Numbered from the stretch's first letter, positions 26,113 through 35,141 are shown. The stretch is 64,000 nt of DNA from Ruminococcus flavefaciens 007c (GCF_000571935.1 NZ_ATAX01000025.1:1-64000); one strand, 5' to 3'. Numbers and translations are program-made. The notes: a model not told the origin generated them from the sequence alone.

Positions 26113-27735
26113 TTAATTAAAGCCGTTTAATTTATTCTTTTTCATTACTTCAGGGAAATTGATATAAGCATAATCCAGATTAACATATCCGTTTATACCG
26201 TTTATCTTACCATCATTACCAAACTGCCACATATTAAATCCGTTCTTGAAGGCAGGTCTTGAAACACCGTAATGAGACACCCATACATCATACTTTGAAT
26301 AAACTGAGGAATCTATCCTTGTATTAAGGAAATTAGCATAGCTCTTTATTCCGACATAATAACCCTTTTTTTCAAAATACGAACAGAATGCTTTTACAAT
26401 ATCTGTTATCTCCTGGTTGCTCAGTGAAGAGAACATCGTGTCCTCGATGGCATAATAAACAGGATAACTGAATTTATAATCCTTTATTACTTCGTAACAA
26501 GCTTCTGCTTCACGCAATGCATCTTCAGCATCTTCAGCATAACTGTACCAATAAACGCCGCAGTCTATTCCTGCTTTTTCAGCACCTTCTACATTTGCTT
26601 CAAAATACTTATCGGTCTGACTTGCAAGATTACCGTATCCCGCACGGATTATAGCATAATTCACACCTGATGACTTTACCTTGTCCCAATCGATCTTTCC
26701 CTGCCATACAGAAACATCAATACCGCTCGCAACTCCCTTATTAACGCTTATAGGGAAGATCTGCTCGCTTGAATCTGTCTCGCTTCCGTCAGGAACATAT
26801 GTATCCGGGGATATGATATATGGATAATTGATATAGCAGTGGTCGATGTCAACCTCAGTAGTTATGCCATTGACTCTTCCCTTTGCGTTATACTGCCACA
26901 TTCCGTAATCATTATAAAAACCGGGAGCAGGCACATCCCAATGTGCTACCCAGATCGCGTATTTATCAAGCACTTGCTGATATACCTTTGAATTGAGCAG
27001 ACTTGCAAAGCTGTAAACACCAGCGTGATAGCCCCTTGACTCTATAGTAGAGCAGAAGCCTTCAATTATAGCTGATACCTCCGCAGCAGAGAGCAACTTG
27101 TGCTTGGGCTCTTCAATATCAAAATAAACAGGATATGTAATATTATAATCCTTTATGACCTGATAACACGATTCTGCTTCATTACGAGCACCTTCAGCAT
27201 TATCAGCATAGCTGTACCAGTATATACCGACATCGATACCGACCTTCTGTGCTTCTTCAATATTATACTTGAACCATGTATCGACCTGATTCGGATACTT
27301 ATTGGCATTACCGAAGCCAGCTCTTATGATAGCGAATTCTACGCCGCTGTCCTTTACAGCCTTCCAGTCGATCTTTCCCTGTGCATAAGATACGTCAATA
27401 CCTTCCGTCTTGCGGTATATCATACTCTTATCGCCTGAATGAAGCTTTAAATAAGTCTGATGTGCATTATATATATTGAAAACGTTATATGGTATCTCTG
27501 TGGTAACTGAAGGAGCATCTCCTACTTCCGTCTGAGTAGTAAGCTCTACATCAGAAGCAACACTTCCGACCTTTCTTGACAGATCAGGAACTCCAATTTC
27601 ATCCTGCTCTTTACATTCGGATGAATATGTGTTATCATATAAATCGGAGTCGGCTGCCGATACAGACATAACAACCCCTGAACTTATGATGCAACAAGCA
27701 GTCAAAAGTGATACCAAAGCTTTGCAGATCTTCAT
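26113..27735 (-). CDS. Secreted lysozyme with two GH25 domains, the second degenerate
   Basis: The 540-residue protein has a signal peptide (1-28) and two GH25 muramidase domains (about 113-310 and 338-530) with about the same layout (EGIDVSYAQGKIDW; SGIDVSVWQGKIDW). GH25 enzymes cut the muramic acid-glucosamine bond with a DxE pair and further aspartates. Domain 1 keeps FDIEE (near 207) and VDID (near 295). Domain 2 has YAIED (near 427), with Ala for the first Asp, and VNLD (near 517), with Asn for the last Asp. Domain 2 is probably a binding module. The gene has its own TTGAAA-17-TATAAT promoter. Confidence 0.92.
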   Translation of the reverse strand: MKICKALVSLLTACCIISSGVVMSVSAADSDLYDNTYSSECKEQDEIGVPDLSRKVGSVASDVELTTQTEVGDAPSVTTEIPYNVFNIYNAHQTYLKLHSGDKSMIYRKTEGIDVSYAQGKIDWKAVKDSGVEFAIIRAGFGNANKYPNQVDTWFKYNIEEAQKVGIDVGIYWYSYADNAEGARNEAESCYQVIKDYNITYPVYFDIEEPKHKLLSAAEVSAIIEGFCSTIESRGYHAGVYSFASLLNSKVYQQVLDKYAIWVAHWDVPAPGFYNDYGMWQYNAKGRVNGITTEVDIDHCYINYPYIISPDTYVPDGSETDSSEQIFPISVNKGVASGIDVSVWQGKIDWDKVKSSGVNYAIIRAGYGNLASQTDKYFEANVEGAEKAGIDCGVYWYSYAEDAEDALREAEACYEVIKDYKFSYPVYYAIEDTMFSSLSNQEITDIVKAFCSYFEKKGYYVGIKSYANFLNTRIDSSVYSKYDVWVSHYGVSRPAFKNGFNMWQFGNDGKINGINGYVNLDYAYINFPEVMKKNKLNGFN

Positions 27736-27800
27736 AGCTTATCGAACTCCTTTTCGTTAAGATTACAAAAAGCGAACTTTTACAATGTCCCTTTTTGTAA

Positions 27801-27829
27801 ATTATAACATATCATATGAGATATTTCAA
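27801..27829 (-). promoter_or_regulatory. Promoter of the GH25 lysozyme gene
   Basis: On the minus strand, TTGAAA and TATAAT are 17 bases apart, about 65 bases upstream of the start codon. An inverted repeat TTACAAAAAG/CTTTTTGTAA (27763-27772 with 27791-27800) covers the start of the transcript. It could be an operator or a 5' hairpin. Confidence 0.75.
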
Positions 27830-27941
27830 CCTCTATTTCACAAAAAATTCAAACTTGGTTTATTTTTTGTAAAGTTTGAGGAATTTCACGCAATTTTTTT
27901 GTAACTAATAGATACTTTTCTGTAACATTTAGGAGGAGCAG

Positions 27942-28892
27942 ATGAAAGAGTTTATCATAAATGAAAATGACAGCGGGCAAAGAATAGACAAATTCATAAC
28001 AAAGGCACTTCCCGAGCTCCCTAAAAGCATGATGTACCGCCTTATACGCAAGAAAGACATAAAAATAAACGGTAAACGCTGTGAAATATCTTCAAGATTA
28101 AATACGGGAGATAAGGTTACAGTATATGTAAAAGATGATGTTTCTGCCGAAAAAAAGCACGATATGAGCTTTCTCGAACAGTCTGCGGAAATTGATGTTG
28201 TTTATGAAGACGAAAACATAATTATCGTTAATAAGCCTGCAGGTCTTGACTCTCATTCAAACGGAAGTCATATGACAGACACACTTATAGACAGAATAAA
28301 ACATTATTTATATAATAAGAAAGAATATCAGCCTCAGCTAGAAAGCTCATTTGCACCTGCGCTTTGCAGCAGACTTGACCGAAACACCTGTGGATTGGTT
28401 ACAGCAACCAAAAATGCAGCTGCCCTGCGTGAATTGAACGAAGCAATACGAAATGGCAATGTAAATAAAATATATCACTGTATAACCACAGCGCCTCCAC
28501 CGCAAAAAGAAGAGATAATATCTGCATATCACCAAAAAGACGAGTCAAGAAATCTTGTTAAGATCTCCGACTCGCCTGTTGAAGGATACAAGCCTATAAA
28601 AACGGGATACCGTATTCTATCTGTGCAAAAGTCTCTCTCTCTTGTAGAGGTCACTCTTTATACCGGACGAACCCATCAGATAAGAGCTCACCTCGCCCAC
28701 ATAGGCGCTCCGGTTCTTGGAGACGGCAAATACGGGAATACTACGGCAAACAAAAGGTACGGAATATTCAGGCAAGCTCTCTGTGCATACCGGCTGAAAT
28801 TCGATATGCCACAAAATTCCGCATTAAACTACCTGAACAGCATGGATATAACAGCACCTCAGCCTGATTTCGAGAAAAAATTCTTCAGTTAG
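27942..28892 (+). CDS. rluA: RluA-family pseudouridine synthase
   Basis: The enzyme isomerises uridines to pseudouridine in rRNA or tRNA. The 316-residue protein has an N-terminal S4 RNA-binding domain (about 1-75, GQRIDKFI...MYRLIRKKDIKING) and the catalytic core with IIVNKPAGLDSH (near 100), the catalytic Asp in SRLDRNTCGL (near 145), and RTHQIRAHLAHIGAPVLGDGKYG (near 240). Which of RluA, RluC or RluD it matches cannot be told by eye. The ATG has AGGAGG 5 bases upstream. It overlaps the convergent tyrA end by 8 bases. Confidence 0.93.
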   Translation: MKEFIINENDSGQRIDKFITKALPELPKSMMYRLIRKKDIKINGKRCEISSRLNTGDKVTVYVKDDVSAEKKHDMSFLEQSAEIDVVYEDENIIIVNKPAGLDSHSNGSHMTDTLIDRIKHYLYNKKEYQPQLESSFAPALCSRLDRNTCGLVTATKNAAALRELNEAIRNGNVNKIYHCITTAPPPQKEEIISAYHQKDESRNLVKISDSPVEGYKPIKTGYRILSVQKSLSLVEVTLYTGRTHQIRAHLAHIGAPVLGDGKYGNTTANKRYGIFRQALCAYRLKFDMPQNSALNYLNSMDITAPQPDFEKKFFS

Positions 28893-29736
28893 GCTGACCG
28901 ACTCTGTGACGAAGATTTTCTTCTTTAAGCTCTCTGCCCTCGGCGATGAGAGCTTTCATTTTTTCTGCATCACCATCTTTCAGCGCACTGCTGTACTTTT
29001 TTAGGTTTTCTATGAGAGTATCCAGCTCATATTGGAGATGTTCCCTGTTCTGCATAAACAGATCGGTCCACATTTTCTCATTCATAGTAGCAATACGAGT
29101 CATATCCTGAAAGCTTCCTCCGCTGAAACCGCATTCCAGTCCAAGCTCGGGACTTTTTACATATGCACTTGATACTATATGTGCCAACTGTGAGGTATAT
29201 GCAATCATTTTATCGTGGTTTTCGGGAGTGGTGACAACTATCTTACCCGCACCTATCTCTTTAGCAAGCTCCTGTAACAGAAGAACGTCATATTCTGTAC
29301 TGTCATCAAAAGGAGCAATTATGAAATTTGCTTTTACGAACAGATCAGCTGTACTGTTATAGTATCCTCCGAACTCCTTTCCTGCCATAGGATGAATTCC
29401 AAGGTACCTGAGACTATTTTCGTTTGCAATCTTTTTCATTCTCTCGGAGAACTTCCCTTTTATACCGCATACATCGGTAATAAGAGTGTTCTCTCCGATC
29501 TCGGCAGCATGATCCGCAAAAAACTTTTCCGACGCTTCCGGGAAAAGAGAAATAATGATCAGGTCAAATCCTTTAAGATTGCCGTCAAAAATATTATCTA
29601 AAGCTACATCACGAAGCGCAGCATATTCTATATCGTGATTTATGTCACAGCCTGTAACATTATGATAAGTATACTTCTTAAGCGCTTTACATATTGAACC
29701 GCCTATAAGTCCAAGACCAACAACAAGTATTTTCAT
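28885..29736 (-). CDS. tyrA: Prephenate dehydrogenase
   Basis: TyrA oxidises prephenate to 4-hydroxyphenylpyruvate in tyrosine synthesis. The 283-residue protein has the NAD motif GLGLIGGSICKALK (8-21), the VCGIKG and IHPMAGKEFGGY motifs (near 95 and 120), and HIVSSAYV and the family motif GGSFQDMTRIA (near 205). No chorismate mutase or ACT domain is attached. The chosen ATG has GGAGG 10 bases upstream. The frame runs 10 codons further but includes the ribosome binding site. It has its own promoter. Confidence 0.95.
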   Translation of the reverse strand: MKILVVGLGLIGGSICKALKKYTYHNVTGCDINHDIEYAALRDVALDNIFDGNLKGFDLIIISLFPEASEKFFADHAAEIGENTLITDVCGIKGKFSERMKKIANENSLRYLGIHPMAGKEFGGYYNSTADLFVKANFIIAPFDDSTEYDVLLLQELAKEIGAGKIVVTTPENHDKMIAYTSQLAHIVSSAYVKSPELGLECGFSGGSFQDMTRIATMNEKMWTDLFMQNREHLQYELDTLIENLKKYSSALKDGDAEKMKALIAEGRELKEENLRHRVGQPN

Positions 29737-29770
29737 AAATACAAAACCTCCGTATTCTTTTATCATTTAA

Positions 29771-29799
29771 AGTATAACGCTTTAAATACAAAAAGTCAA
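29771..29799 (-). promoter_or_regulatory. tyrA promoter
   Basis: On the minus strand, TTGACT and TATACT are 17 bases apart, 35 bases before the tyrA start. Confidence 0.75.
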
Positions 29800-29888
29800 G
29801 TGCATATTCTGTTTTTCTGACATTATCTTTCGATTTAGCATAGAATAATATGAGATAAATCTCAAACCCCAGTGAAAGGAATGTTTTT

Positions 29889-30626
29889 ATGCCAAAGGTG
29901 TTTCTGAGTCCTTCCACACAGGAATGGAATCAATATGCAACTGACGGAAATGAAGAGCTTTATATGAATCTTCTTGCCGATCGAATAGAACCCTATCTCC
30001 GCTCGTGCGGTATAGATTTTGTAAGAAACGATCCCGAACGCAATGTAACAGGAGCTATATCAGACTCAAATTCGGGAAATTACGATATTCATCTCGCACT
30101 TCATTCAAATGCTGCTCCCGAAGCTCTTGCAGGAAAACTAAGAGGTATAGATGTTTATTACGCTCCTAAAAGTATACAAAGTGAACGTCTCGCAAACATG
30201 ATAGCAAACAATTTAAAATTTATATATCCTCTTCCCGATAAAGTCAGAGCACTCCCCACCTATTCTCTCGGTGAAGTACTTCGAACAAGAGCCGTTGCTG
30301 TTCTCTGTGAACTCGGTTATCATGACAATTATGCCGATGAAGCCTGGCTGAAAAGCAATCTGGAAAATATTGCTCGAAATATCGTTGATACCCTCTGTGA
30401 CTACTTCGGTATACCTTTCGTTCAGGCAGGTCCTGTACGCCGCGGAACTGTTACAACTAACGGAAGCGGGCTGAATATCAGAAATTATCCGAGTCTGTCA
30501 GCCCCAATAATAGGTTCCATGCCAAACGGCGCTTCAATGACGATCAACGGGGAGACAAACGGCTGGTATGTAGTTAGTTATAACGGTATAACAGGCTATT
30601 CAAGCAGTCAATATATAACATTATAG
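29889..30626 (+). CDS. N-acetylmuramoyl-L-alanine amidase (Amidase_3) with SH3b domain
   Basis: The 245-residue protein has an amidase_3 domain (about 1-178) and a C-terminal SH3b domain (about 188-245: GLNIRNYPS...GWYVVSYNG). The family cuts the amide bond between muramic acid and the stem peptide with a zinc site His-Glu-His and a general Glu. Visible are the Glu in GNEE (near 23), the His in LALHSNA (near 75) and the Glu in CELGYH (near 140). The first His of the usual DxGHG is not present. The segment reads SPSTQEWN, as in an SPSxQ subfamily. No signal peptide is seen, so it may act as an autolysin released otherwise or as an endolysin-like remnant. A weak promoter may lie at 29817-29846. 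Confidence 0.8.
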   Translation: MPKVFLSPSTQEWNQYATDGNEELYMNLLADRIEPYLRSCGIDFVRNDPERNVTGAISDSNSGNYDIHLALHSNAAPEALAGKLRGIDVYYAPKSIQSERLANMIANNLKFIYPLPDKVRALPTYSLGEVLRTRAVAVLCELGYHDNYADEAWLKSNLENIARNIVDTLCDYFGIPFVQAGPVRRGTVTTNGSGLNIRNYPSLSAPIIGSMPNGASMTINGETNGWYVVSYNGITGYSSSQYITL

Positions 30627-30638
30627 TCTATAAATATA

Positions 30639-30690
30639 AAGTGCCATAACATCTGGATCCATTTCGGATATGTTATGGCGCTTATTTTTT
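30639..30690 (+). terminator. Terminator of the amidase gene
   Basis: A 14-base-pair stem AAGTGCCATAACAT/ATGTTATGGCGCTT (one G-T pair) is followed by ATTTTTT. Confidence 0.88.
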
Positions 30691-30717
30691 ACTATTTCAA
30701 AGATTTTCAGCCTTTAA

Positions 30718-32133
30718 TCACTTATCATCATTCTGCTGCCTGCGTCTGCGACGATCCTTATCATTGACCTTCGGAACAGCATATATAGGTTTCATGGGTT
30801 TGGATTTACTCTTGAACACGATATACGAATAAACACAAACGATAATATATATCGCGCAAAGAAGGAATGAGACCATAAGTGCTCTGTTGAACCATCTTGA
30901 TTTTCTGAACATCTTTGCAACGTACATATTATATTTTGATGTAGAACGCTCAACATTATTAACTGCTACGATCTCAACGGTGCCAAGCTCCTCACCCGAA
31001 TATTCAAGAGTTACCTCACCAAGAGGCTCTCCTTTGGCAACAGGAGCTTGAAGTGAATTTTTATACCACACGACTTTATCACGGCTGATAGTCGATACGT
31101 CCACCTCATTATACCATAAGAGCGTAAATTCTTCCTTCGGGATAGCAAGGACATAATCATTTCCCTCTGCCAGTTCAACGGGAAGCTCACCTACCTCAGC
31201 TGTATCCGCAAGTATCACCTGATAAGAAAAATTATCGAAAGCCCAGTCAAAAATGCTTATAGCGTCAGTTATATGATAAAAAGCCGTATCGCCGTCAGCA
31301 GTATTAAGAGGTGCTTTCATAAGAACAGCAAGATACTTATTTCCGTCACGGCTCGCCATAGTTATGATATTTCTGCCGGCCGCATCAAGATTAGCAGTCT
31401 TTATTCCCTTTGCTCCGCTGTACGCAAGATCATCCTCAGAATCCATCATAATATTTGAATTCGTCCAGATCCATTCCTCAATCTTGGGATGACTCTTGGG
31501 ATTGGGTACAGTTGGTGTGTACGTAAAAGTTGTCGCAATATTCTCAAAATACGGAAGACTTAAAGCATACATCGTAAGCTTGAGCATATCATTTGCAGTA
31601 GTGTACTGATTTGTATCATACATTCCGGTAGCATTGGTAAAATGAGTATTCTCAAGTCCCAGCTCTGCTGCCTTTTTGTTCATCATTTCAACAAAATCAG
31701 CTGTTTTTCCATCGCCGATCTTATAAGCGATTGTCTCTGCCGCTTCTACGGACGAAGTCAGCATCATAGCATACAGAAGGTCTGTCATAGTCAGAACGTC
31801 ACCGTCAAGTATCTCTGCAAAGCGCAGATCATCAGGATACTGTATATTGTAAAGATAGGAGTAAACAGATTCGTCAATAGTAACCTCTTGAGAAAGATCC
31901 TGACAATTCTCAAGACATATAACAGCTGTCATAATATTTACAAGAGGTCCCGGCATTTGCTTAGTATCGGCATTTTTCTGGTGAATTACAGTATTTGAGT
32001 CAAGATTTATCAAAACAGCCGATTCACTGGCAATGGGTGTTTGGAGCGGAAAACTTACAGCCTTGACCTCGGATATACAGACAAAGGGCAGCAGAGTGCA
32101 GACTGCTGCAAGTATACAAAGTAACCTCTTCAT
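30718..32133 (-). CDS. D,D-carboxypeptidase-like membrane protein with degenerate active site
   Basis: The 471-residue protein has a signal peptide (1-25), an S11 peptidase-like domain, a C-terminal beta domain, a transmembrane helix (about 430-455) and a basic tail. Its topology is therefore that of a PBP5-type protein anchored at the membrane. The SxxK position reads PLVN (63-66), so both the catalytic Ser and Lys are gone. SxN reads SSV (127-129). KTG reads KTA in GIKTANLDAAG (near 260). The surrounding family sequence is well kept (NIMTAV, GLENTHFTNATGMYD, YTTANDMLKL). It is very likely not a working peptidase. The start is the ATG with AAGGAG at 5 bases. Upstream is an extended -10 (TGGTATAAT, 32193-32201). 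Confidence 0.85.
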   Translation of the reverse strand: MKRLLCILAAVCTLLPFVCISEVKAVSFPLQTPIASESAVLINLDSNTVIHQKNADTKQMPGPLVNIMTAVICLENCQDLSQEVTIDESVYSYLYNIQYPDDLRFAEILDGDVLTMTDLLYAMMLTSSVEAAETIAYKIGDGKTADFVEMMNKKAAELGLENTHFTNATGMYDTNQYTTANDMLKLTMYALSLPYFENIATTFTYTPTVPNPKSHPKIEEWIWTNSNIMMDSEDDLAYSGAKGIKTANLDAAGRNIITMASRDGNKYLAVLMKAPLNTADGDTAFYHITDAISIFDWAFDNFSYQVILADTAEVGELPVELAEGNDYVLAIPKEEFTLLWYNEVDVSTISRDKVVWYKNSLQAPVAKGEPLGEVTLEYSGEELGTVEIVAVNNVERSTSKYNMYVAKMFRKSRWFNRALMVSFLLCAIYIIVCVYSYIVFKSKSKPMKPIYAVPKVNDKDRRRRRQQNDDK

Positions 32134-32192
32134 ACATTCTCCTTTTATTTCAAGCGGAAAGCCGCTGAATTTCTTATAAACTACCAAATTAT

Positions 32193-32201
32193 ATTATACC
32201 A
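32193..32201 (-). promoter_or_regulatory. Extended -10 promoter of the degenerate carboxypeptidase-like gene
   Basis: On the minus strand TGGTATAAT forms an extended -10, with only a weak -35 (TTTAAA) 17 bases upstream. Confidence 0.45.
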
Positions 32202-32262
32202 GATATTTTCTGTTTTTAAAAGGGGTTTTCAAAAAAAATTTCAAAAAAATATTTCTATGCTC

Positions 32263-32291
32263 TTTACCTTTTCAAAAAAATGTGATACAAT
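32263..32291 (+). promoter_or_regulatory. Promoter of the phosphoesterase gene
   Basis: TTTACC and TACAAT are 17 bases apart, some 79 bases before the start codon. The -35 is a weak match. Confidence 0.5.
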
Positions 32292-32369
32292 AAATATACA
32301 AAACGAAAAGCAGCATCAGAAAAATATATAGCTGCATAAAAATTGAACAAAGGAACGGAGGTTTTTAAT

Positions 32370-33032
32370 GTGATCTATGTTACAGGAGACACACACGGAG
32401 ACATTACACGCTTTAAAAGCCCTGAAATGAAAAAGCTCGGCCGCGGTGACACACTTATTATCGCCGGCGATTTCGGATTTTTATGGAATAATTCCAAAGA
32501 AGAAAAAGCTGCGCTCAAAAAACTGGCCGAAAAAGGCTTTACAATCGCATTTCTCGACGGATGCCATGAAAACTTTGATATTCTTGAAAAATATGCTCCC
32601 GAAGAATGGCATGGCGGAAAAGCACGCATAATAAAGCCGAATATTGTTCATTTGATGCGTGGCCAGGTTTATACCATTGAAAAGACAAAGATATTTACAT
32701 TCGGCGGCGGCCACAGTCAGGATATTGAATTCAGACGTGATAATGACTGGTGGGAACGCGAACAGCCTTCTCAGGCTGAAATAAGAGAAGGTATCGCTCA
32801 TTTGCGCGAAAATCACTATGCTATTGACTATATAATCACTCACGAACCGCCTGCTTCTCTTAAAGAATGCCTTGGAGTAGATGTTCTTGAAAGACTCGAA
32901 CTTCATGCTTTCTTTGAAGATGTTATCAAAAACTGCAAATACAAGAAATGGTTTTTCGGAAAATGCCATATAGATAAACATATTCCGATCAAGTTCTATG
33001 CCGTATTCAACAGTGTACTTCCACTTAAATAA
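32370..33032 (+). CDS. Calcineurin-like metallophosphoesterase
   Basis: The 220-residue protein shows the metal-binding series: GDTHGD (5-10), AGDFGF (near 32), GCHEN (near 66), ITHEPP (near 155) and FGKCHID (near 200). Two positions differ from the textbook pattern: GNHE is GCHE and GHxH is GKCH. The substrate cannot be read. Relatives include nucleotide and phosphodiester hydrolases. The start is a GTG with GGAGG 8 bases upstream. An overlapping ATG one base earlier is followed by a stop, so GTG is the only choice. The gene stands alone between its own promoter and a shared terminator. Confidence 0.85.
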   Translation: MIYVTGDTHGDITRFKSPEMKKLGRGDTLIIAGDFGFLWNNSKEEKAALKKLAEKGFTIAFLDGCHENFDILEKYAPEEWHGGKARIIKPNIVHLMRGQVYTIEKTKIFTFGGGHSQDIEFRRDNDWWEREQPSQAEIREGIAHLRENHYAIDYIITHEPPASLKECLGVDVLERLELHAFFEDVIKNCKYKKWFFGKCHIDKHIPIKFYAVFNSVLPLK

Positions 33033-33053
33033 TTCTATATCAGCTGAAAATAT

Positions 33054-33093
33054 CAAAAGGCTGCATGGTTATAATATACCATGCAGCCTTTTG
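33054..33093. terminator. Bidirectional terminator between the phosphoesterase gene and tatD
   Basis: A perfect 16-base-pair stem CAAAAGGCTGCATGGT with its complement has an AT-rich 8-base loop. T- and A-tracts within the stem arms let it work in both directions. Confidence 0.88.
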
Positions 33094-33119
33094 ATGCTTT
33101 CAAAGCTGTCTTTTACCTT

Positions 33120-33893
33120 CTATATTCCAAAAAATTTCTCGGTATTCTCTTTAAGCGCCGCTGTAAGCTCAGTTTCATCGACCTTCATGTTTTTAGCAAT
33201 CTCAGCCACAACATACTTAATATTCTGAGGTACATTAGTGCGGTCAAGCCCCTTAATATTTCTCGGAGTAAGGTAAGGAGCATCTGTTTCAGCCATTATC
33301 CTGTCTATCGGAACATACTTGACTGCTTCACGCAATGGTCCGCCGCGCCTTTCATCACAGATCCAGCCTGTTATACCGATGTAAAAGCCCATATCAATGT
33401 ACTTTCTCAATGTATTCCTATCACCTGTAAAGCAATGCACAACAGATCTTTTGCATATTTCGGGATGTTTTCTGAAACGCGCCGCAAAGTCCTCGCTTGC
33501 CTCACGCTCATGAAGAAACATAGGTTTTCCGAGCTCTTCTGCTATTTTTATATGATGTTCAAAACACCTTATTTGATTTTCTCGGGTCGAAAACATTCTT
33601 TCGTAATCCAGACCGCACTCTCCAACGGCTACGATCTTCTCGTTTGAAGCTGCAATCTCTCTTATACGTTTAAAATCCTCAGCTCTTGCCATGTCTGCAC
33701 TGTGAGGATGGATACCGCAGGTGCCAAAACAATCATGTTCTGAAACAAAAATGTTAACGCTCTCACTGCTTTTCATATCAGCCCCTGTAAGGATACATTC
33801 AACGCCATCATTCAAAGCATCATCAATTACTTTTTCAGGCTCTCTGAACTGCTTGCAGAAAAGGTTAAGACCGATGTCATAATACTTTATCAT
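33120..33893 (-). CDS. tatD: TatD-family metal-dependent hydrolase
   Basis: TatD proteins are TIM-barrel nucleases of the amidohydrolase type. The 257-residue protein has the Glu in VAVGECGLDYER (near 92), HEREASEDF (near 127), VVHCFTGDR (near 150) and AETDAPYLTP (near 200). The usual N-terminal HxH is replaced by DIGLNLF. This fits TatD relatives in which that first pair varies, but it may alter metal binding. It is the last gene of the thiamine run, 10 bases after thiE. No thiamine role is known for this family. Confidence 0.88.
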   Translation of the reverse strand: MIKYYDIGLNLFCKQFREPEKVIDDALNDGVECILTGADMKSSESVNIFVSEHDCFGTCGIHPHSADMARAEDFKRIREIAASNEKIVAVGECGLDYERMFSTRENQIRCFEHHIKIAEELGKPMFLHEREASEDFAARFRKHPEICKRSVVHCFTGDRNTLRKYIDMGFYIGITGWICDERRGGPLREAVKYVPIDRIMAETDAPYLTPRNIKGLDRTNVPQNIKYVVAEIAKNMKVDETELTAALKENTEKFFGI

Positions 33894-33903
33894 ATTTCCC
33901 TCA

Positions 33904-34539
33904 CTATATAGTTCCGTATACTGCTTTTCGGAGCTCTTCGGCAGCTTTTTTTATATCATCAGCACCAAAAACCGCAGAAACAACAGCAATACCGCAATGT
34001 CCGCATCCCTTTATTGAATCAACATTTCCGACAGTTATTCCTCCGATAGCTACAGCAGGTATATTTACACACCCGCATATCTCGGAAAGCTTTTCGGGAG
34101 TTATCCTTATTGCATTTTTCTTGGTGGGAGAAGGAAAAACAGCTCCTACGCCAAGATAATCGGCTCCTGATTCCTCTGCAATCTTCGCTTGCTCAACTGT
34201 CTTGGCAGTTGCACCTATAACAAAATTGTCGCCTGCAATGCGGCGAATCTCGGATACAGGAGAATCCTCGATACCAACATGAACACCATCAGCGCCACAC
34301 TTCAACGCAGCCTTGTAATCATCGTTTATTATAAGCGGTACATTATATTTATGACAGATTTTAAGAAGCCTTCCCGCCTCTTCAATAAGCTCATCTTCAC
34401 TTATATTCTTCTCACGCAACTGTACACAGGTCACTCCGCCGAGGATAGCGTGTTCAACAGCGGTTTCAAAATCTTTTGCCTTCATACAGTTTCTGTCAGT
34501 AACGGCATATAGAAGCAGATCCTTTTTTTCAATATTCAT
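33904..34539 (-). CDS. thiE: Thiamine phosphate synthase
   Basis: ThiE joins the pyrimidine (HMP-PP) and thiazole phosphate moieties to give thiamine phosphate. The 211-residue TIM barrel has YAVTDRNCM, GVTCVQLREKN (near 35), LIINDDYKAAL (near 70), GADGVHVGIED (near 82), YLGVGAVFPSPTKKNA (near 133) and AIGGIT (near 165). These are the residues expected for the complete enzyme. The start is the ATG 8 bases after AGAAG. It follows the TenI-like gene closely. Confidence 0.95.
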   Translation of the reverse strand: MNIEKKDLLLYAVTDRNCMKAKDFETAVEHAILGGVTCVQLREKNISEDELIEEAGRLLKICHKYNVPLIINDDYKAALKCGADGVHVGIEDSPVSEIRRIAGDNFVIGATAKTVEQAKIAEESGADYLGVGAVFPSPTKKNAIRITPEKLSEICGCVNIPAVAIGGITVGNVDSIKGCGHCGIAVVSAVFGADDIKKAAEELRKAVYGTI

Positions 34540-34544
34540 ATTTA

Positions 34545-35141
34545 TCACTTCTTTTCAAATTCTCTGATATACTCAGCCGGATCATCACACTTCATAAGGC
34601 CGCTCATAACACAGGCCCCCGCTGCTCCTGCCGCTATGACCTCGCCGATGTTATAGGGTGTAATGCCGCCAATAGCGTAAACAGGAATATCCACACTTTT
34701 ACAAACAGCTCTGAGGAAGTCAAGTCCGCGCGGTTCAAGACCTTTTTTACAATCAGTCGCAAAGACATGGCCTGCGGTTATATAATCAGCTCCGAGTCTG
34801 ACCGCTTCAAGAGCATCAGCAACTGAATGGCAGGAAGTACCTATACACTCAAAACACTTTTTGTCCTCCCTGCTCATTTCACGAAGAACATGAAGAGGAA
34901 GATGAATATATTTCCATTCCATATCAATTGCTGGTTTATAAAAATTATGAAGTATCAGCCTTGTATTACTTTCCTTGAAAATATCAGCTGTTTTTTTAGC
35001 GAGCTCCATGTATTCCGCCTCGGTTAGCTCCTTTTCACGAAGTATCACCGCTCTTGGAGCTCCGTTTGATATAAGCCTGAGCTGCTGCAAAAAATCACGG
35101 CAGCACAGATTCCTTGCAGTAATACATATTATATCAGACAT
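34545..35141 (-). CDS. tenI: TenI-like protein (thiazole tautomerase family)
   Basis: This 198-residue protein is a paralogue of ThiE. The phosphate and pyrimidine-binding residues of ThiE are changed, and it keeps the SCHS segment (near 105) that resembles the SVHS motif of Bacillus TenI, a thiazole tautomerase that acts on the ThiG product. Other parts include RAVILREKEL (near 32) and YAIGGITPYN (near 160). The ATG overlaps the thiH stop by 8 bases. There is no clear ribosome binding site, so translation is probably coupled. The longer upstream frame lies entirely inside thiH and is rejected. Confidence 0.85.
   Translation of the reverse strand: MSDIICITARNLCCRDFLQQLRLISNGAPRAVILREKELTEAEYMELAKKTADIFKESNTRLILHNFYKPAIDMEWKYIHLPLHVLREMSREDKKCFECIGTSCHSVADALEAVRLGADYITAGHVFATDCKKGLEPRGLDFLRAVCKSVDIPVYAIGGITPYNIGEVIAAGAAGACVMSGLMKCDDPAEYIREFEKK

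Noticed and set aside
27900..27927. ECF-like promoter TGTAAC-N16-GTAACA before rluA
   Set aside because: The predicted transcription start would fall in the ribosome binding site, leaving no leader.
32481..33056. Minus-strand 191-residue ORF opposite the phosphoesterase gene
   Set aside because: Phe-rich composition typical for antisense frames, and the plus-strand product has clear metal motifs.
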